From CAIWMF01 sp964402065 (GTDB lineage: Bacteria > Verrucomicrobiota > Verrucomicrobiia > Chthoniobacterales > UBA6821), in the NCBI GenBank assembly GCA_964402065.1, contig CAYOAN010000004.1:62001-126000 (forward strand): a stretch of 64,000 nucleotides of DNA. Reading direction: 5' to 3'. The translations under genes and the position numbers were made by a program. Shown here piece by piece: positions 35,024 through 44,293 of this stretch (the stretch's first letter is position 1; each line of letters starts with the position of its first letter). The notes beneath the pieces were generated by a model, which saw only the letters and a program-made list of their open reading frames with translations, had not been told where the DNA came from and ran no database searches.

Positions 35024-35944
35024 ATGAGCTCGCTCATTAAAATTTTTCTTTATCTTATTTGTTCAGCTTTGATTGGGGCTTTGTTGGCGCCTCTTTGTTA
35101 TAAAATCATTTTATTCCTGCCTGCAGATCACTTAGGCTTTGTTGGCCCGCTTCTTAGCTCTGTGCAGCAGATGCCATTTCATCGTTATCTTTCTCGGACA
35201 ATTCAGATTGTAACATTAGTCTTGCTCTGGCCAACAGTGGCATCTCTCAAAATAAAACGTCTGTCAGACCTCTCTCTTTATCCTAACAATGATGCCATTA
35301 GCGACTTTTTTAAAGGCGTTGTGGTGGCACTTTTTCCGCTATGGCTTGTAGAGGCTCTATTCATCAAGTTGCAATGGTATTTTTTTGAAAGCGTTCCTAC
35401 ATGGCAGCTCGTTTTAAAAATTTTAACGACAGCGCTTGTCGTTGCTTTTTTAGAAGAATTTTTATTTCGTGGTGTCCTCTTGGGACTGTGCCGACGCTTC
35501 TTGGCGAATAAAATAGCCATTGTTGCCGTAGCGTTTATTTTTGCAGCAGTTCATTTTTTAAATCTCTCTCACTTTAAAGAAGTAACCATTCATTGGTGGA
35601 GTGGGTTTTCTTTGTTGCTTCATCATGATGCTCTTTGGTCTGATTGGCCATTGGCAGTGGGAGCTTTTGGAACACTTTTTTTATTAGGCCTTTTGCTTGG
35701 GTGGGCCACTTTGAGAAGAGAATCGCTCTGGCTTCCTATCGGCCTTCATGCGGGTTGGATTTTTGCGCAACAACTGTTTCATGCTATGACGCAAGATCAT
35801 TGTTCTAATCTTTTGCCATGGTGGGGACCATTTCAAATTCATGGAATGGTTCCAATTGGATTCTTCGTCATCATTCCCATTGGGATGACAGCACTTCTCA
35901 TAAAAAAAATAGTTCCTCAGCGAACGGATTCTTTTTTCAAGTGA
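35024..35944 (+). CDS. CPBP-family intramembrane metalloprotease
   Basis: A 306-residue membrane protein with about eight helices and the CPBP (Rce1/CAAX-like) motifs: EEFLFRGVLLG with paired glutamates at about 144 and 145, then FAAVHFLNLS with the metal-ligand histidine, and GLHAGWIFA with a second histidine near the C-terminus. In bacteria these proteases have roles in peptide maturation, bacteriocin immunity or membrane-protein processing. The target is unknown. The stop codon overlaps the start of comF, so they are one transcript. Confidence 0.88.
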   Translation: MSSLIKIFLYLICSALIGALLAPLCYKIILFLPADHLGFVGPLLSSVQQMPFHRYLSRTIQIVTLVLLWPTVASLKIKRLSDLSLYPNNDAISDFFKGVVVALFPLWLVEALFIKLQWYFFESVPTWQLVLKILTTALVVAFLEEFLFRGVLLGLCRRFLANKIAIVAVAFIFAAVHFLNLSHFKEVTIHWWSGFSLLLHHDALWSDWPLAVGAFGTLFLLGLLLGWATLRRESLWLPIGLHAGWIFAQQLFHAMTQDHCSNLLPWWGPFQIHGMVPIGFFVIIPIGMTALLIKKIVPQRTDSFFK

Positions 35945-36645
35945 TAAAAAATTTTTTTTTAACACTACGAGATCTTTTCTACCCGCGACATTGCTGTGGA
36001 TGTCAGAAAGCTCTCTTAAAAGAAAATTTTCTCTGCAACGCTTGTGAATCTCAAATGGAGAGACTCTCCACATTATGCTGTGACGTCTGTTCACTCCCTG
36101 TTTTAAGTGCTGATATTAAACTTTGTCATAATTGCGTTGATCGAAAACTGCATTTTGTAGCAGCGATGTCGGCCTTCCGCTACCAAGGCCTCACTCGTGA
36201 GTTAGTAGCTCGATACAAATATGGCGCTGATCAAAGCCTTCAACCGTTGTTGCAATACCTCATCGTCAAAGCGTTGGAAGATGAACGACTTCACAATATC
36301 GATTTTGTAGCAGTTGTTCCTGTGCCGCTTCATTCTTTGCGAGAGAGAGAACGGGGATTTCATCAAGTATTGCCACTGGCTCAATCCATAGCTCAAACCC
36401 TTAAACTGCCCCTTCATCAACTTTTAAAAAGAAGCTCGCCGACTTCTTTTCAAGCGGGATCTAATCGACAACAGCGTTTAAAAAATTTGGAGGGAGCCTT
36501 CATATTACGCCGTCCTTTAACCTTAAAAGGTAATTATCTTCTTGTTGATGATGTGCTGACCACAGGAGCAACATTGAGCGAATGTGCGAGAATTCTCTGC
36601 GAAGCTGGTGCTGAACAAGTCTGGGCTGTTACCTTAGCACGATAA
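35941..36645 (+). CDS. comF: ComF family phosphoribosyltransferase-like protein
   Basis: A 234-residue ComF/GntX homologue. The N-terminus has paired zinc-binding cysteines (HCCGCQ, CNAC, CCDVCSL, CHNC). The C-terminus has the phosphoribosyltransferase fold with the PRPP motif in LLVDDVLTTGATLSECARIL. In several bacteria ComF is needed for DNA uptake during transformation. The GTG start overlaps the TGA of the preceding CPBP gene (GTGA); a longer frame back to 35818 lies inside the CPBP gene and is rejected. Confidence 0.88.
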   Translation: MIKNFFLTLRDLFYPRHCCGCQKALLKENFLCNACESQMERLSTLCCDVCSLPVLSADIKLCHNCVDRKLHFVAAMSAFRYQGLTRELVARYKYGADQSLQPLLQYLIVKALEDERLHNIDFVAVVPVPLHSLRERERGFHQVLPLAQSIAQTLKLPLHQLLKRSSPTSFQAGSNRQQRLKNLEGAFILRRPLTLKGNYLLVDDVLTTGATLSECARILCEAGAEQVWAVTLAR

Positions 36646-37015
36646 GTTTTAGAGCGTTTTCAAAAATTCTATAGCCGCGTATTGTAGCGTCACGCCGGTG
36701 CTCGAAGACTCGAGTGTGCCCATAGACACTGCGTTTCTGCGCTTCTCGTTCCTGGCACTACATCGGCTATAATATTTTTTAAACCGCTCTAAAAAATAAT
36801 TTGAGCATTTTGTAAGATGAGAAGTCTAACCTTGTGAGTGCGTTTCATCGTTCTCAGCGGGCCGCTGCGATCTGTTTTTTGGTTTTTTCAGATCGATCAA
36901 CAGAGGCTCGCTTTTTTTTTTGCACTTCCTACTTTTAGAAAGAGAAGCAAAAATTTTCTGTTCGCTATAACTTCTTCCCTGTAACCTAGTGCCTGTTTCT
37001 TAAAACCTGTATTTT
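36646..37015. other. Intergenic region upstream of accD
   Basis: A 370-bp gap. It holds the second family A element (36652-36789) and then about 226 bp of AT-rich sequence with long T-runs (36910-36920) but no recognised gene, hairpin or RNA. The promoter of accD and folC must be here or inside the element. Confidence 0.55.
36652..36789 (+). mobile_element. Family A inverted-repeat element, copy 2
   Basis: A 138-bp element in the same orientation as the 19032 copy and closely similar over its whole length. Left end GAGCGTTTTCAAAAATTCTA, right end CGGCTATAATATTTTTTAAA followed by CCGCTC. TA flanks both ends (36650-36651 and 36790-36791). The right part contains TATAAT. It is inserted in the gap between comF and accD. 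Confidence 0.82.
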
Positions 37016-37855
37016 ATGACCATTTTTAAACGACCCTCCCTAAAATTTGCTTCCAAGCGTAAGCGTGAGATGCCAGAAGGCCTTTGGACAAAGTGTCCTG
37101 AATGCGGTGAAATGATTCATCATTTAACATTAGAGCAAAATCTCCGCGTCTGTCCTCCTTGTGGACATCATTTTTCTTTTTCTGCTCGCGATCGGATTGT
37201 GAATCTTGTTGATGAAGGTTCTTTTGTAGAAATAAATGCAGCCATGGAATCAGTCGATGTTCTGAAGTTTAAAGGCGTAGCCGCTTATGAGGAACGCCTT
37301 CGTTCTTATCAGAAAAAAACGGGGGAACGCGATGCCGTGGTGACTGGGAATGCAACCATTGAAGGACGGCCTTTTGGGCTAGCGGTAATGGATTTTCAAT
37401 TTTTGGGAGGAAGTATGGCCTCTGTTGTTGGAGAAAAAATGACCGCTATTATTGAAGCGTCAACCCAAGCGGAACAACCGGTAGTTATTGTTTCTGCTTC
37501 TGGTGGTGCTCGTATGTACGAAGGGGTTTTTAGTCTTATGCAAATGGCGAAGACCAGTGGTGCTCTTGCGCGTCATGCGGCAGCAAAACTCCCTTTTGTT
37601 TCAATCTTAACTAACCCAACGATGGGCGGGGTCAGTGCAAGCTTTGCAACATTAGGTGATGTCATCCTAGCTGAACCAAAAAGTATGATTGGATTTGCTG
37701 GTCCTCGCGTTATCCGCGAAATTGCACATCAAGAGCTTCCAGAAGGTTTTCAAACAGCCGAGTTTTTGTTGGAGCATGGTCTCATTGATGCCATTGTTCC
37801 TCGTGCACAAATGAGACAGAAGTTGGCAATGATTTTTGAACACCTGCGTGCATAG
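37016..37855 (+). CDS. accD: Acetyl-CoA carboxylase carboxyltransferase beta subunit
   Basis: The beta subunit of the carboxyltransferase that forms malonyl-CoA. The 279-residue length is typical. The zinc ribbon has cysteines at 27, 30, 46 and 49 (TKCPEC ... RVCPPCG). The crotonase-fold core shows GNATIEGRPFGLAVMDFQFL, GGSMASVVGEKM, SASGGARMYEGVFSLMQM and FAGPRVIREI. It is followed on the same strand by folC at 59 bp, the order seen in many bacteria. accA is not here. Confidence 0.95.
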   Translation: MTIFKRPSLKFASKRKREMPEGLWTKCPECGEMIHHLTLEQNLRVCPPCGHHFSFSARDRIVNLVDEGSFVEINAAMESVDVLKFKGVAAYEERLRSYQKKTGERDAVVTGNATIEGRPFGLAVMDFQFLGGSMASVVGEKMTAIIEASTQAEQPVVIVSASGGARMYEGVFSLMQMAKTSGALARHAAAKLPFVSILTNPTMGGVSASFATLGDVILAEPKSMIGFAGPRVIREIAHQELPEGFQTAEFLLEHGLIDAIVPRAQMRQKLAMIFEHLRA

Positions 37856-37914
37856 TTAACGCTTGTCTTTTTTAAGTCACAAAGCCAACTTCTCAATATT
37901 TAAAGCATTAGAAG

Positions 37915-39252
37915 ATGGGAAAAGATAGTCACTCACATCTTCAGCACCCAGGATCCAGCATGCTTTCCTGGCTCTTTGAGCAACAAAATTCCGGGATTTC
38001 TTTGGGCTTAGACGGGATGAGAGAGCTTCTCTCAGTCTTGGGCAATCCTCAAGATCGCGTTCCTTGTTTGCACATTGCAGGGACAAATGGAAAAGGTTCT
38101 GTCTCGGCTTTTGCGGCCTCTATTTTAAAAGCTGCTGGTCTGCGTGTGGGACTTTATACATCACCGCATCTAGTCGATTTTAGAGAGCGGATTCAAATGA
38201 ATGGAGAACTGATTTCCTTAGAAGCTCTTGAAATCGGAATTCAACAGCTGCAAGCAGTAACGCAGGATTGGAAAACCTTGCCTACTTTTTTTGAGCTCAC
38301 CACGGCGTTAGCTTTTGATTATTTTGCTCAGCAAAAATGTGATGTTATTGTTTTAGAAACAGGGTTAGGAGGGCGTCTTGACGCGACAAACCTTGCAACA
38401 AACAAAATTGCTTGTGCAATCACCTCAATCAGCTTGGATCATCAAGATTTCCTCGGACTTACATTGGCTGCAATTACACGAGAGAAAGCAGGTATCATGC
38501 GTGCTAATGTACCCACTGTTACACTGCCGCAAGCAGAGGAGGTAATGCTAGTCTTGCAGGAAGAAGCAACAAGGGTAGGGGCTCCTTTAGAAATTGCTTT
38601 AGAGCCAATTGGTTCAGAAATTGCTTTAGGTCTTGTTGGTGGTTATCAACGATGGAATGCAGCTGTAGCTTTAACGCTAATTCAACAGGGCCCGTGGAGC
38701 ATTTCTCATGAGGCTATATTGACTGGACTAAAAAACGTCTCTTGGCCAGGCCGATTTCAATGTTTTCAACTGGAGTCTTCAGGAGACCTCAAGCGTTTTT
38801 TGCCTTTATTGAAAGTCCCCCAAGAGGAGGCCACATCAGCAGCTACTTTAATCCTTGATGGTGCTCACAATCCAGCTGCTGCTGAACAACTTTTAAAAAC
38901 CTGGAACGAAGTGTTTCCGGGACAAAAATGCTCTCTTGTTTTTGGAGCGCTTCGTGATAAAGCAGGGGAACAAATGCTTCGCCTGTTAGAGCCAATCGCA
39001 GCCTCTATTAGCCTAGTTTCAGTTCATTCGCCTCGCACTGCATCTCCTGCTGAATTACAAAAAATTGTTCCCTCAGCAACGACTTTTGCGTCGTTAAAAG
39101 AAGTTTTTAAGGAAAAAAATATTTTTAGAGAGAAAGCTTTACATTTTTCAAGTGACTTGAATTACCCGGTTTTACTAACAGGATCACTCTTTCTTGTTGG
39201 AGAAGCTCTTGCCCTCTTGCAGGGGCGTGACCATTCGTCTTTCTCTCAATAA
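37915..39252 (+). CDS. folC: Folylpolyglutamate synthase / dihydrofolate synthase
   Basis: Mur-ligase-fold ATP-dependent enzyme that adds glutamate to folates and joins dihydropteroate with glutamate. The 445-residue protein has the P-loop HIAGTNGKGSVSAFAA (about 54-69), TSPHLVDFRERIQMNG, VLETGLGGRLDATN, ITSISLDHQDFLGLTLAAI and LILDGAHNPAAAEQLL. It follows accD directly. Confidence 0.93.
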   Translation: MGKDSHSHLQHPGSSMLSWLFEQQNSGISLGLDGMRELLSVLGNPQDRVPCLHIAGTNGKGSVSAFAASILKAAGLRVGLYTSPHLVDFRERIQMNGELISLEALEIGIQQLQAVTQDWKTLPTFFELTTALAFDYFAQQKCDVIVLETGLGGRLDATNLATNKIACAITSISLDHQDFLGLTLAAITREKAGIMRANVPTVTLPQAEEVMLVLQEEATRVGAPLEIALEPIGSEIALGLVGGYQRWNAAVALTLIQQGPWSISHEAILTGLKNVSWPGRFQCFQLESSGDLKRFLPLLKVPQEEATSAATLILDGAHNPAAAEQLLKTWNEVFPGQKCSLVFGALRDKAGEQMLRLLEPIAASISLVSVHSPRTASPAELQKIVPSATTFASLKEVFKEKNIFREKALHFSSDLNYPVLLTGSLFLVGEALALLQGRDHSSFSQ

Positions 39253-39499
39253 AAAAGAACCTCTGGAGAAAAGATGAGGCGAGTCAACTTTTTTAATTAC
39301 AAAAAAATGACTTCTTCTGCTTGCGAAGGAATTCGTTGGATGCGACATTAGTCGACTCACAAAACCAAACTTAAAACCATTCGTTAAGTTGGTACGATTT
39401 TACTACTAATAGCACAACTTGTTTAAAAAATTATCTAGATGTTGTGTTTTTTAACCCTGCAACCATTCACTCTTTTAATTCTTAAACGCATTTATATTT

Positions 39500-42331
39500 A
39501 TGAAGCCGCAACAACTTTCTTTAAATGAAGTAGACCCTCTTGCTAATAAAAAATTCGAAGTTTGTAAGCGCGATGGTCGTATGGAAATCTTTGACCAACG
39601 GCGGATTATTTTGGCTATTGAGCGTGCCTTTAAAGCAGAACGAGATTTGGCACCAGATGATCTTTTGCATCTAGACGATCAAGCGGCTGTAAATTTTATT
39701 AGTGATGAAGTCGTTCAACGGTTGTTATCACGAGCCATACGGGGGGAAGCCCTTGAAATCGAGTTGGTGCAAGACGCTGTCGAAGTGGCCTTGATGAAGA
39801 AAGGGCACCATGCTATTGCGCGTCGCTATATTATTTATCGGGAAGATCGTCGTAAGGCTCGAGCACTTCGCATTGATCAAACTGAAGAGGCTGCGCAAGA
39901 AAAAATTACCGTTACCTCACGCCAAGGACATCGAGAACTACTCGAACCTCACCGCATTAAACGCACTTTCATTCGGGCTTGTCGTAGTTTTGAAGATCGC
40001 TGTGATAGCCGAGCTATGGCGGAAGAGACATTACGCAACCTCTACGATGGTGTCCGAATTGACGAAATAGAAAAAGCCATGATCTTTTCAGCAAAGACGC
40101 GGATTGAGAGCGATCCTGCCTATGGCTATGTGACAGCACGACTTCTTTTAGAATCAATTTACCGTGAAGTCATTCCTTCCTTTAAACATTATCATGATCT
40201 CAACACCGTTCACGCTACCCATTTTTCTAGCTATATAGAAGAAGGTGTTCTTGAGGGCCGCTTAACCCCAGCATTACAAGAATTTGACTTGAAGCGCTTG
40301 GCATCAGCACTGAACCCTGAGCGAGATTTGCAGTTTAATTACATGGGATTGCAAACAATCTATGATCGTTATTTGATTCATGTCCGGGGACGTAGGATTG
40401 AGACACCACAATATTTTTGGATGCGTGTGGCAATGGGACTCGCCCTGCGTGAAGGAGCTCACAAAAATGAACGAGCCATCGAGTTTTACAACCTCCTTTC
40501 CTCGTTTTTATTTACTTCTTCAACCCCAACATTGTTTAATTCTGGAACACTTCACCCTCAGTTGAGTTCATGCTATTTAACGACGGTGATGGATGACCTC
40601 GATCATATTTTTAAATGCATTGGAGATGATGCAAAGCTTTCAAAATGGGCTGGGGGACTTGGTAATGACTGGACCAATGTTCGTGCAAGTGGATCACTCA
40701 TCAAAGGGACTAATGGTGAAAGTCAGGGAGTTATTCCGTTTTTAAAAGTAGCCAACGATACAGCTGTAGCTGTAAACCAAGGTGGCAAAAGGAAAGGAGC
40801 CATGTGTGCTTATCTAGAAACGTGGCACTTAGATGTCGAAGACTTTTTGGAACTTCGCAAAAATGTAGGCGATGAACGCCGTCGAACTCATGACATGAAT
40901 ACAGCAAACTGGATTCCTGATCTTTTCATGAAGCGAGTTCAAGAAAATGGAGTTTGGACACTCTTTAGTCCAAGCGATGTCCCCGACTTGCATGATCTCT
41001 ACGGAGCAGCTTTTGAAAAACGGTATCTCGAATATGAGAATATGATCGAAGAAGGAAAAATTGCTCATTTCAAAAAAGTAGAAGCAATGACTCTTTGGCG
41101 GAAACTATTATCAATGCTTTTTGAAACAGGACATCCTTGGGTTACTTTCAAAGATCCCTCTAATGTTCGCTCTCCGCAAGATCATGTTGGCGTCGTTCAC
41201 AGCTCGAATCTTTGCACTGAAATTTTGCTCAATACTTCGGAACATGAGACAGCGGTGTGTAACTTGGGCTCTATCAACCTTCCTCTACACGCAAGTGAAG
41301 AAGGACTCGATCTCCAACTTTTAGAGTCCACCATCACCACCGCCATGAGGATGCTCGATAATGTAATCGACATTAACTACTACCCAACTCCTGAAGCGCA
41401 GCAAGCAAATCTTCTTCATCGCCCTGTAGGATTAGGAATCATGGGATTCCAAGACTTGCTCTATAAAATGAAGATGAGCTATGCAAGCCAAGAAGCTGTG
41501 ATGTTGGCAGATAAAAGTATGGAAGCGATTTCTTACTACGCAATTTTGGCTTCTACAAAGCTTGCAAAAGAACGTGGTGCCTATCAATCATTCAAAGGCT
41601 CCAAATGGGATCGGGACCTGCTTCCGATTGACACAATTGATCTTTTGGAAAAAGAACGTGGCCTTCCTGTCAAGATGGACCGCTCTTCTACACTTGATTG
41701 GAATGGCGTTCGAAAAGCCATCAAAGAATATGGCATGCGCAATAGCAACTGCATGGCAATTGCACCAACAGCTACTATTTCTAATATCACAGGTGTTTCT
41801 CAATCCATTGAACCAACATTCAAAAACCTTTTTGCTAAAGGAAATTTGAGTGGGGACTTTACCGTGATCAACAGCTATCTCGTAGAAGACTTGAAAGAAC
41901 TTGGGCTTTGGGATCAAGCAATGATCGAAGAACTTAAGTATATGGATGGCTCTATCCAAGAGATCGATCGTATTCCTAAAAGTATTCGTGAAATTTATCG
42001 AACTGCCTTTGAAGTTGAACCATTCTGGTACGTCGAATGTGCTAGCCGCCGTCAAAAATGGATCGACATGGGACAGTCATTGAATCTTTATATTGCGGCA
42101 CCTAACGGTCGCAAGCTTCATGAAATGTATTTGCACGCTTGGGAAGCGGGATTGAAAACCACTTATTACCTCCGATCAGTTGCTGCAAATACCATTGAGA
42201 AAACAACACTCCAATCAAGGCCTCGCTGGGTAAGCGAAGTTAAAGGCGAAGAAGCCGCTTCTCTCCAAGAGATCAAAGCGTGTAGCCTTGAAGCTCGTAT
42301 GCGCGGCGAAGAGTGCGAGGCGTGTCAGTGA
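39500..42331 (+). CDS. nrdA: Class I ribonucleoside-diphosphate reductase alpha subunit with two ATP-cones
   Basis: Catalytic subunit of ribonucleotide reductase, 943 residues. The N-terminus carries two ATP-cone regulatory domains: FEVCKRDGRMEIFDQRRI (about 18-120) and ITVTSRQGHRELLEPHRI (about 134-225). The catalytic core has the cysteine in LSSCYLTTV (about 356), the thiyl-radical cysteine in SSNLCTEIL (about 570), a third in ETAVCNLGSINL and the tyrosine pair in TTYYLRSVAANT. The tail ends CEACQ, the redox-active CxxC that re-reduces the active site. The beta subunit (nrdB) does not follow and is not in the window. There is no Shine-Dalgarno. Confidence 0.93.
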   Translation: MKPQQLSLNEVDPLANKKFEVCKRDGRMEIFDQRRIILAIERAFKAERDLAPDDLLHLDDQAAVNFISDEVVQRLLSRAIRGEALEIELVQDAVEVALMKKGHHAIARRYIIYREDRRKARALRIDQTEEAAQEKITVTSRQGHRELLEPHRIKRTFIRACRSFEDRCDSRAMAEETLRNLYDGVRIDEIEKAMIFSAKTRIESDPAYGYVTARLLLESIYREVIPSFKHYHDLNTVHATHFSSYIEEGVLEGRLTPALQEFDLKRLASALNPERDLQFNYMGLQTIYDRYLIHVRGRRIETPQYFWMRVAMGLALREGAHKNERAIEFYNLLSSFLFTSSTPTLFNSGTLHPQLSSCYLTTVMDDLDHIFKCIGDDAKLSKWAGGLGNDWTNVRASGSLIKGTNGESQGVIPFLKVANDTAVAVNQGGKRKGAMCAYLETWHLDVEDFLELRKNVGDERRRTHDMNTANWIPDLFMKRVQENGVWTLFSPSDVPDLHDLYGAAFEKRYLEYENMIEEGKIAHFKKVEAMTLWRKLLSMLFETGHPWVTFKDPSNVRSPQDHVGVVHSSNLCTEILLNTSEHETAVCNLGSINLPLHASEEGLDLQLLESTITTAMRMLDNVIDINYYPTPEAQQANLLHRPVGLGIMGFQDLLYKMKMSYASQEAVMLADKSMEAISYYAILASTKLAKERGAYQSFKGSKWDRDLLPIDTIDLLEKERGLPVKMDRSSTLDWNGVRKAIKEYGMRNSNCMAIAPTATISNITGVSQSIEPTFKNLFAKGNLSGDFTVINSYLVEDLKELGLWDQAMIEELKYMDGSIQEIDRIPKSIREIYRTAFEVEPFWYVECASRRQKWIDMGQSLNLYIAAPNGRKLHEMYLHAWEAGLKTTYYLRSVAANTIEKTTLQSRPRWVSEVKGEEAASLQEIKACSLEARMRGEECEACQ

Positions 42332-42360
42332 GTGGTAAAGATGGACGCTAAGCAGTCTTA

Positions 42361-42660
42361 GAGCATTTTAAAAATTCTATATAGTCAAATTACTTAGAAA
42401 TTATAGGAAAGAACGTAGGGATTTTTAAAAAAGGAAAGGCCGAAGACCAAGCTCTATCTCAACGATAACGCGATGGGATGAGAACGCTGCTTGTTTCTAA
42501 CTAAGATCTAGTCAATTTATTGTAATTTCTGAGTAATTTGACTATAGCCGCGAATTGTGGTGCCACTCCGATGCTCGAAGCCTCGAGTATGAAATATACA
42601 CTGCGTCCCTGCGCTCCTCGTTCCTGCACCACATCGGCTATAATATTTTTTAAAACGCTC
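42361..42660 (+). mobile_element. Family A element (copy 3) split by a family B element
   Basis: The left segment 42361-42381 (GAGCATTTTAAAAATTCTATA) and the right segment 42545-42660 are the two halves of a family A element of about 137 bp. They resume after the inserted family B element, with TATAGCCGCG completing the A sequence. TA flanks the left outer end (42359-42360); the right outer neighbour is TC, a decayed flank. Confidence 0.8.
42382..42544 (+). mobile_element. Family B inverted-repeat element inserted in family A
   Basis: A 163-bp non-coding element. Its ends are TAGTCAAATTACTTAGAAAT and AATTTCTGAGTAATTTGACT followed by A; they are near-exact inverted repeats of about 20 bp. TA is present on both sides (42380-42381 and 42545-42546), and removing one TA plus the element restores a continuous family A sequence. 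This is the target duplication expected of a TA-specific transposon. A second copy is at 46275-46438. Confidence 0.85.
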
Positions 42661-42798
42661 TCGTCGCTGAATACCTCATGTTAACTTCAAGCTGCTCGTT
42701 TTCGAAAGGCTCATCTCTGCTAGCATTCGTCGGTATTTGATCCGGAAGCTGCCACACGGTGCGCATCTTTGCTGCGACTTGCAAGAGGCTGGAAAAAT

Positions 42799-42874
42799 TG
42801 GCAGCGCGTACGGGATTCGAACCCGTGCGCCAGCCTTGAGAGGGCTGTGTCCTAACCACCTAGACGAACGCGCC
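42799..42874 (-). tRNA. tRNA-Glu (anticodon CTC)
   Basis: Reverse-strand cloverleaf of 76 nt including an encoded CCA. The acceptor stem is GGCGCGT paired with ACGCGCT, the D arm is GTCTAGGTGGTTAGGAC, the anticodon loop is CTCTCAA within CAGCC/GGCTG (anticodon CTC, codon GAG), and the T arm is CGGGTTCGAATCCCG. The CCA is at 42799-42801. Confidence 0.92.
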
Positions 42875-42937
42875 AAAAAAGAGGTTGTCAATATAGCTAT
42901 AAAAAAGAGAAAATGCTATTAAGAAAATTTTTATTAT

Positions 42938-43177
42938 ATGTCACATTACCCTAAACTCTATATCAAAGAAGGCTGCCCTTGGTGCCGCGAAGCTATGCAA
43001 TGGCTTGATCAACATCATGTCCAATACGAGATGATTGAAGTTCGCAATAACAAAGCTGCGTTTGACAAACTCGTTGAGATATCAGGTCAAACCAAAACTC
43101 CAACATTGCAACTGTCCGATGGTAGGCTGCTTGCTGACTTTGGAGTTGAAGAATTGCCTTCTTTTTTAAAACTATAA
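42938..43177 (+). CDS. Glutaredoxin-like protein
   Basis: A 79-residue thioredoxin-fold protein with the CPWC active site (Cys13 and Cys16), the cis-proline in KTPTLQL and the following SDGRLLADFGVEEL. It reduces disulfides with glutathione or a related thiol and could serve ribonucleotide reductase, whose alpha subunit lies 600 bp upstream. The ATG is 61 bp beyond the tRNA-Glu and has no Shine-Dalgarno. Confidence 0.88.
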   Translation: MSHYPKLYIKEGCPWCREAMQWLDQHHVQYEMIEVRNNKAAFDKLVEISGQTKTPTLQLSDGRLLADFGVEELPSFLKL

Positions 43178-43196
43178 CTTTTGGCTCTTTTCCTCA

Positions 43197-44189
43197 GTGA
43201 GTAACATTCTTTCTGATTACGACTATGAGCTCCCTGCCGAGCTTATAGCCAGCCGACCTGTTGCGCGTCGCGAAGGCTCGCGGATGCTTGTGCTACATCG
43301 TGCGACTGGACAAATTGAGCATCGGCTTTTTAAAGATCTTCCTGAATATCTTACTTCTGATGATCTTTTAGTGTTGAACAATAGTAAAGTTTTGCCAGCT
43401 CGACTTCATGATGTTTCTGGCAAAATAGAAATACTTTTGGTCAAAAAGAAGGACGAGAGGCATTGGATTGCTATGGTAAAGCCTGGGCGAAAAATGCGCC
43501 CAGGTCATATCGTGAGGGTGGGGGATGTTGATATTACTGTTGAAGAAATTTTGCCTGACGGAATGCGCCTTTTGGCTCTGAGCCAGCCGTTAGATTTAGA
43601 AAAATGGGGAAGTATTCCTATTCCTTCTTATTTTAAACGTGAAGCCGACGCTGACGATTCTGAACGCTATCAATCTGTTTTTGCCCAAGATCCAGGATCT
43701 GTGGCAGCACCAACAGCAGGATTGCACTTTACAAAAGAAATTTTACAAGCGCTTCCTCACGCTTTTTTGACACTTCATGTGGGACCAGGAACTTTTTTGC
43801 CGGTAAAAACAGAAGATCTTTCTGAGCATACCATGCATCGTGAAGAATATCATATCACTTCAGAGACTGCAGCTCGGTTGAATCATTTTTATCATTCTTC
43901 TAAAAAAGGAAGGCTTATTGCTGTGGGCACAACGAGTGTTCGTGTTTTAGAATCACAGCCAGCAGGTCCTATCATGCCTCACACAGGATCAACAGCTATT
44001 TTTATTCGCCCTCCTTATCAATTTCAAAGAGTAGATGCGTTATTGACCAATTTTCATTTTCCTAAATCAACACTTCTCATGCTCATCAGTGCGTTGGCAG
44101 AACGAGAAATGATTTTGGATACTTATCGAACTGCAGTAGAACAACGATATCGTTTTTATAGTTATGGAGATTGCATGCTTATTTTATAA
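43197..44189 (+). CDS. queA: S-adenosylmethionine:tRNA ribosyltransferase-isomerase
   Basis: Makes epoxyqueuosine from preQ1 in tRNA. The 330-residue protein has the family pattern DYDYELPAELIASRPVARRE, LLVLNNSKVLPARL, QSVFAQDPGSVAAPTAGLHF, HVGPGTFLPV, VGTTSVRVLES and LLTNFHFPKSTLLMLISALA. It starts at a GTG 19 bp after the glutaredoxin gene, so the two probably share a transcript. Confidence 0.95.
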   Translation: MSNILSDYDYELPAELIASRPVARREGSRMLVLHRATGQIEHRLFKDLPEYLTSDDLLVLNNSKVLPARLHDVSGKIEILLVKKKDERHWIAMVKPGRKMRPGHIVRVGDVDITVEEILPDGMRLLALSQPLDLEKWGSIPIPSYFKREADADDSERYQSVFAQDPGSVAAPTAGLHFTKEILQALPHAFLTLHVGPGTFLPVKTEDLSEHTMHREEYHITSETAARLNHFYHSSKKGRLIAVGTTSVRVLESQPAGPIMPHTGSTAIFIRPPYQFQRVDALLTNFHFPKSTLLMLISALAEREMILDTYRTAVEQRYRFYSYGDCMLIL

Positions 44190-44293
44190 TTATGCTTTTA
44201 AAATAAATTAACTTGACCCCCCGAAATAAGTTTTCGCATTATTTTGCGGTCCTTGTTACGGCTCATTCAGTCTTCCTCAAGTTAACCCTCTTC

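Larger units (their letters stand above)
42332..42798. other. Repeat-rich gap after nrdA
   Basis: A 467-bp gap filled by a family A element interrupted by a family B element (42361-42660). After it, 42662-42798 is unassigned sequence ending at the tRNA-Glu. No open frame was accepted. Confidence 0.6.

Noticed and set aside
35684..36094. A 136-codon minus-strand open frame
   Set aside because: Antisense to the CPBP protease and comF genes; both plus-strand genes show conserved motifs.
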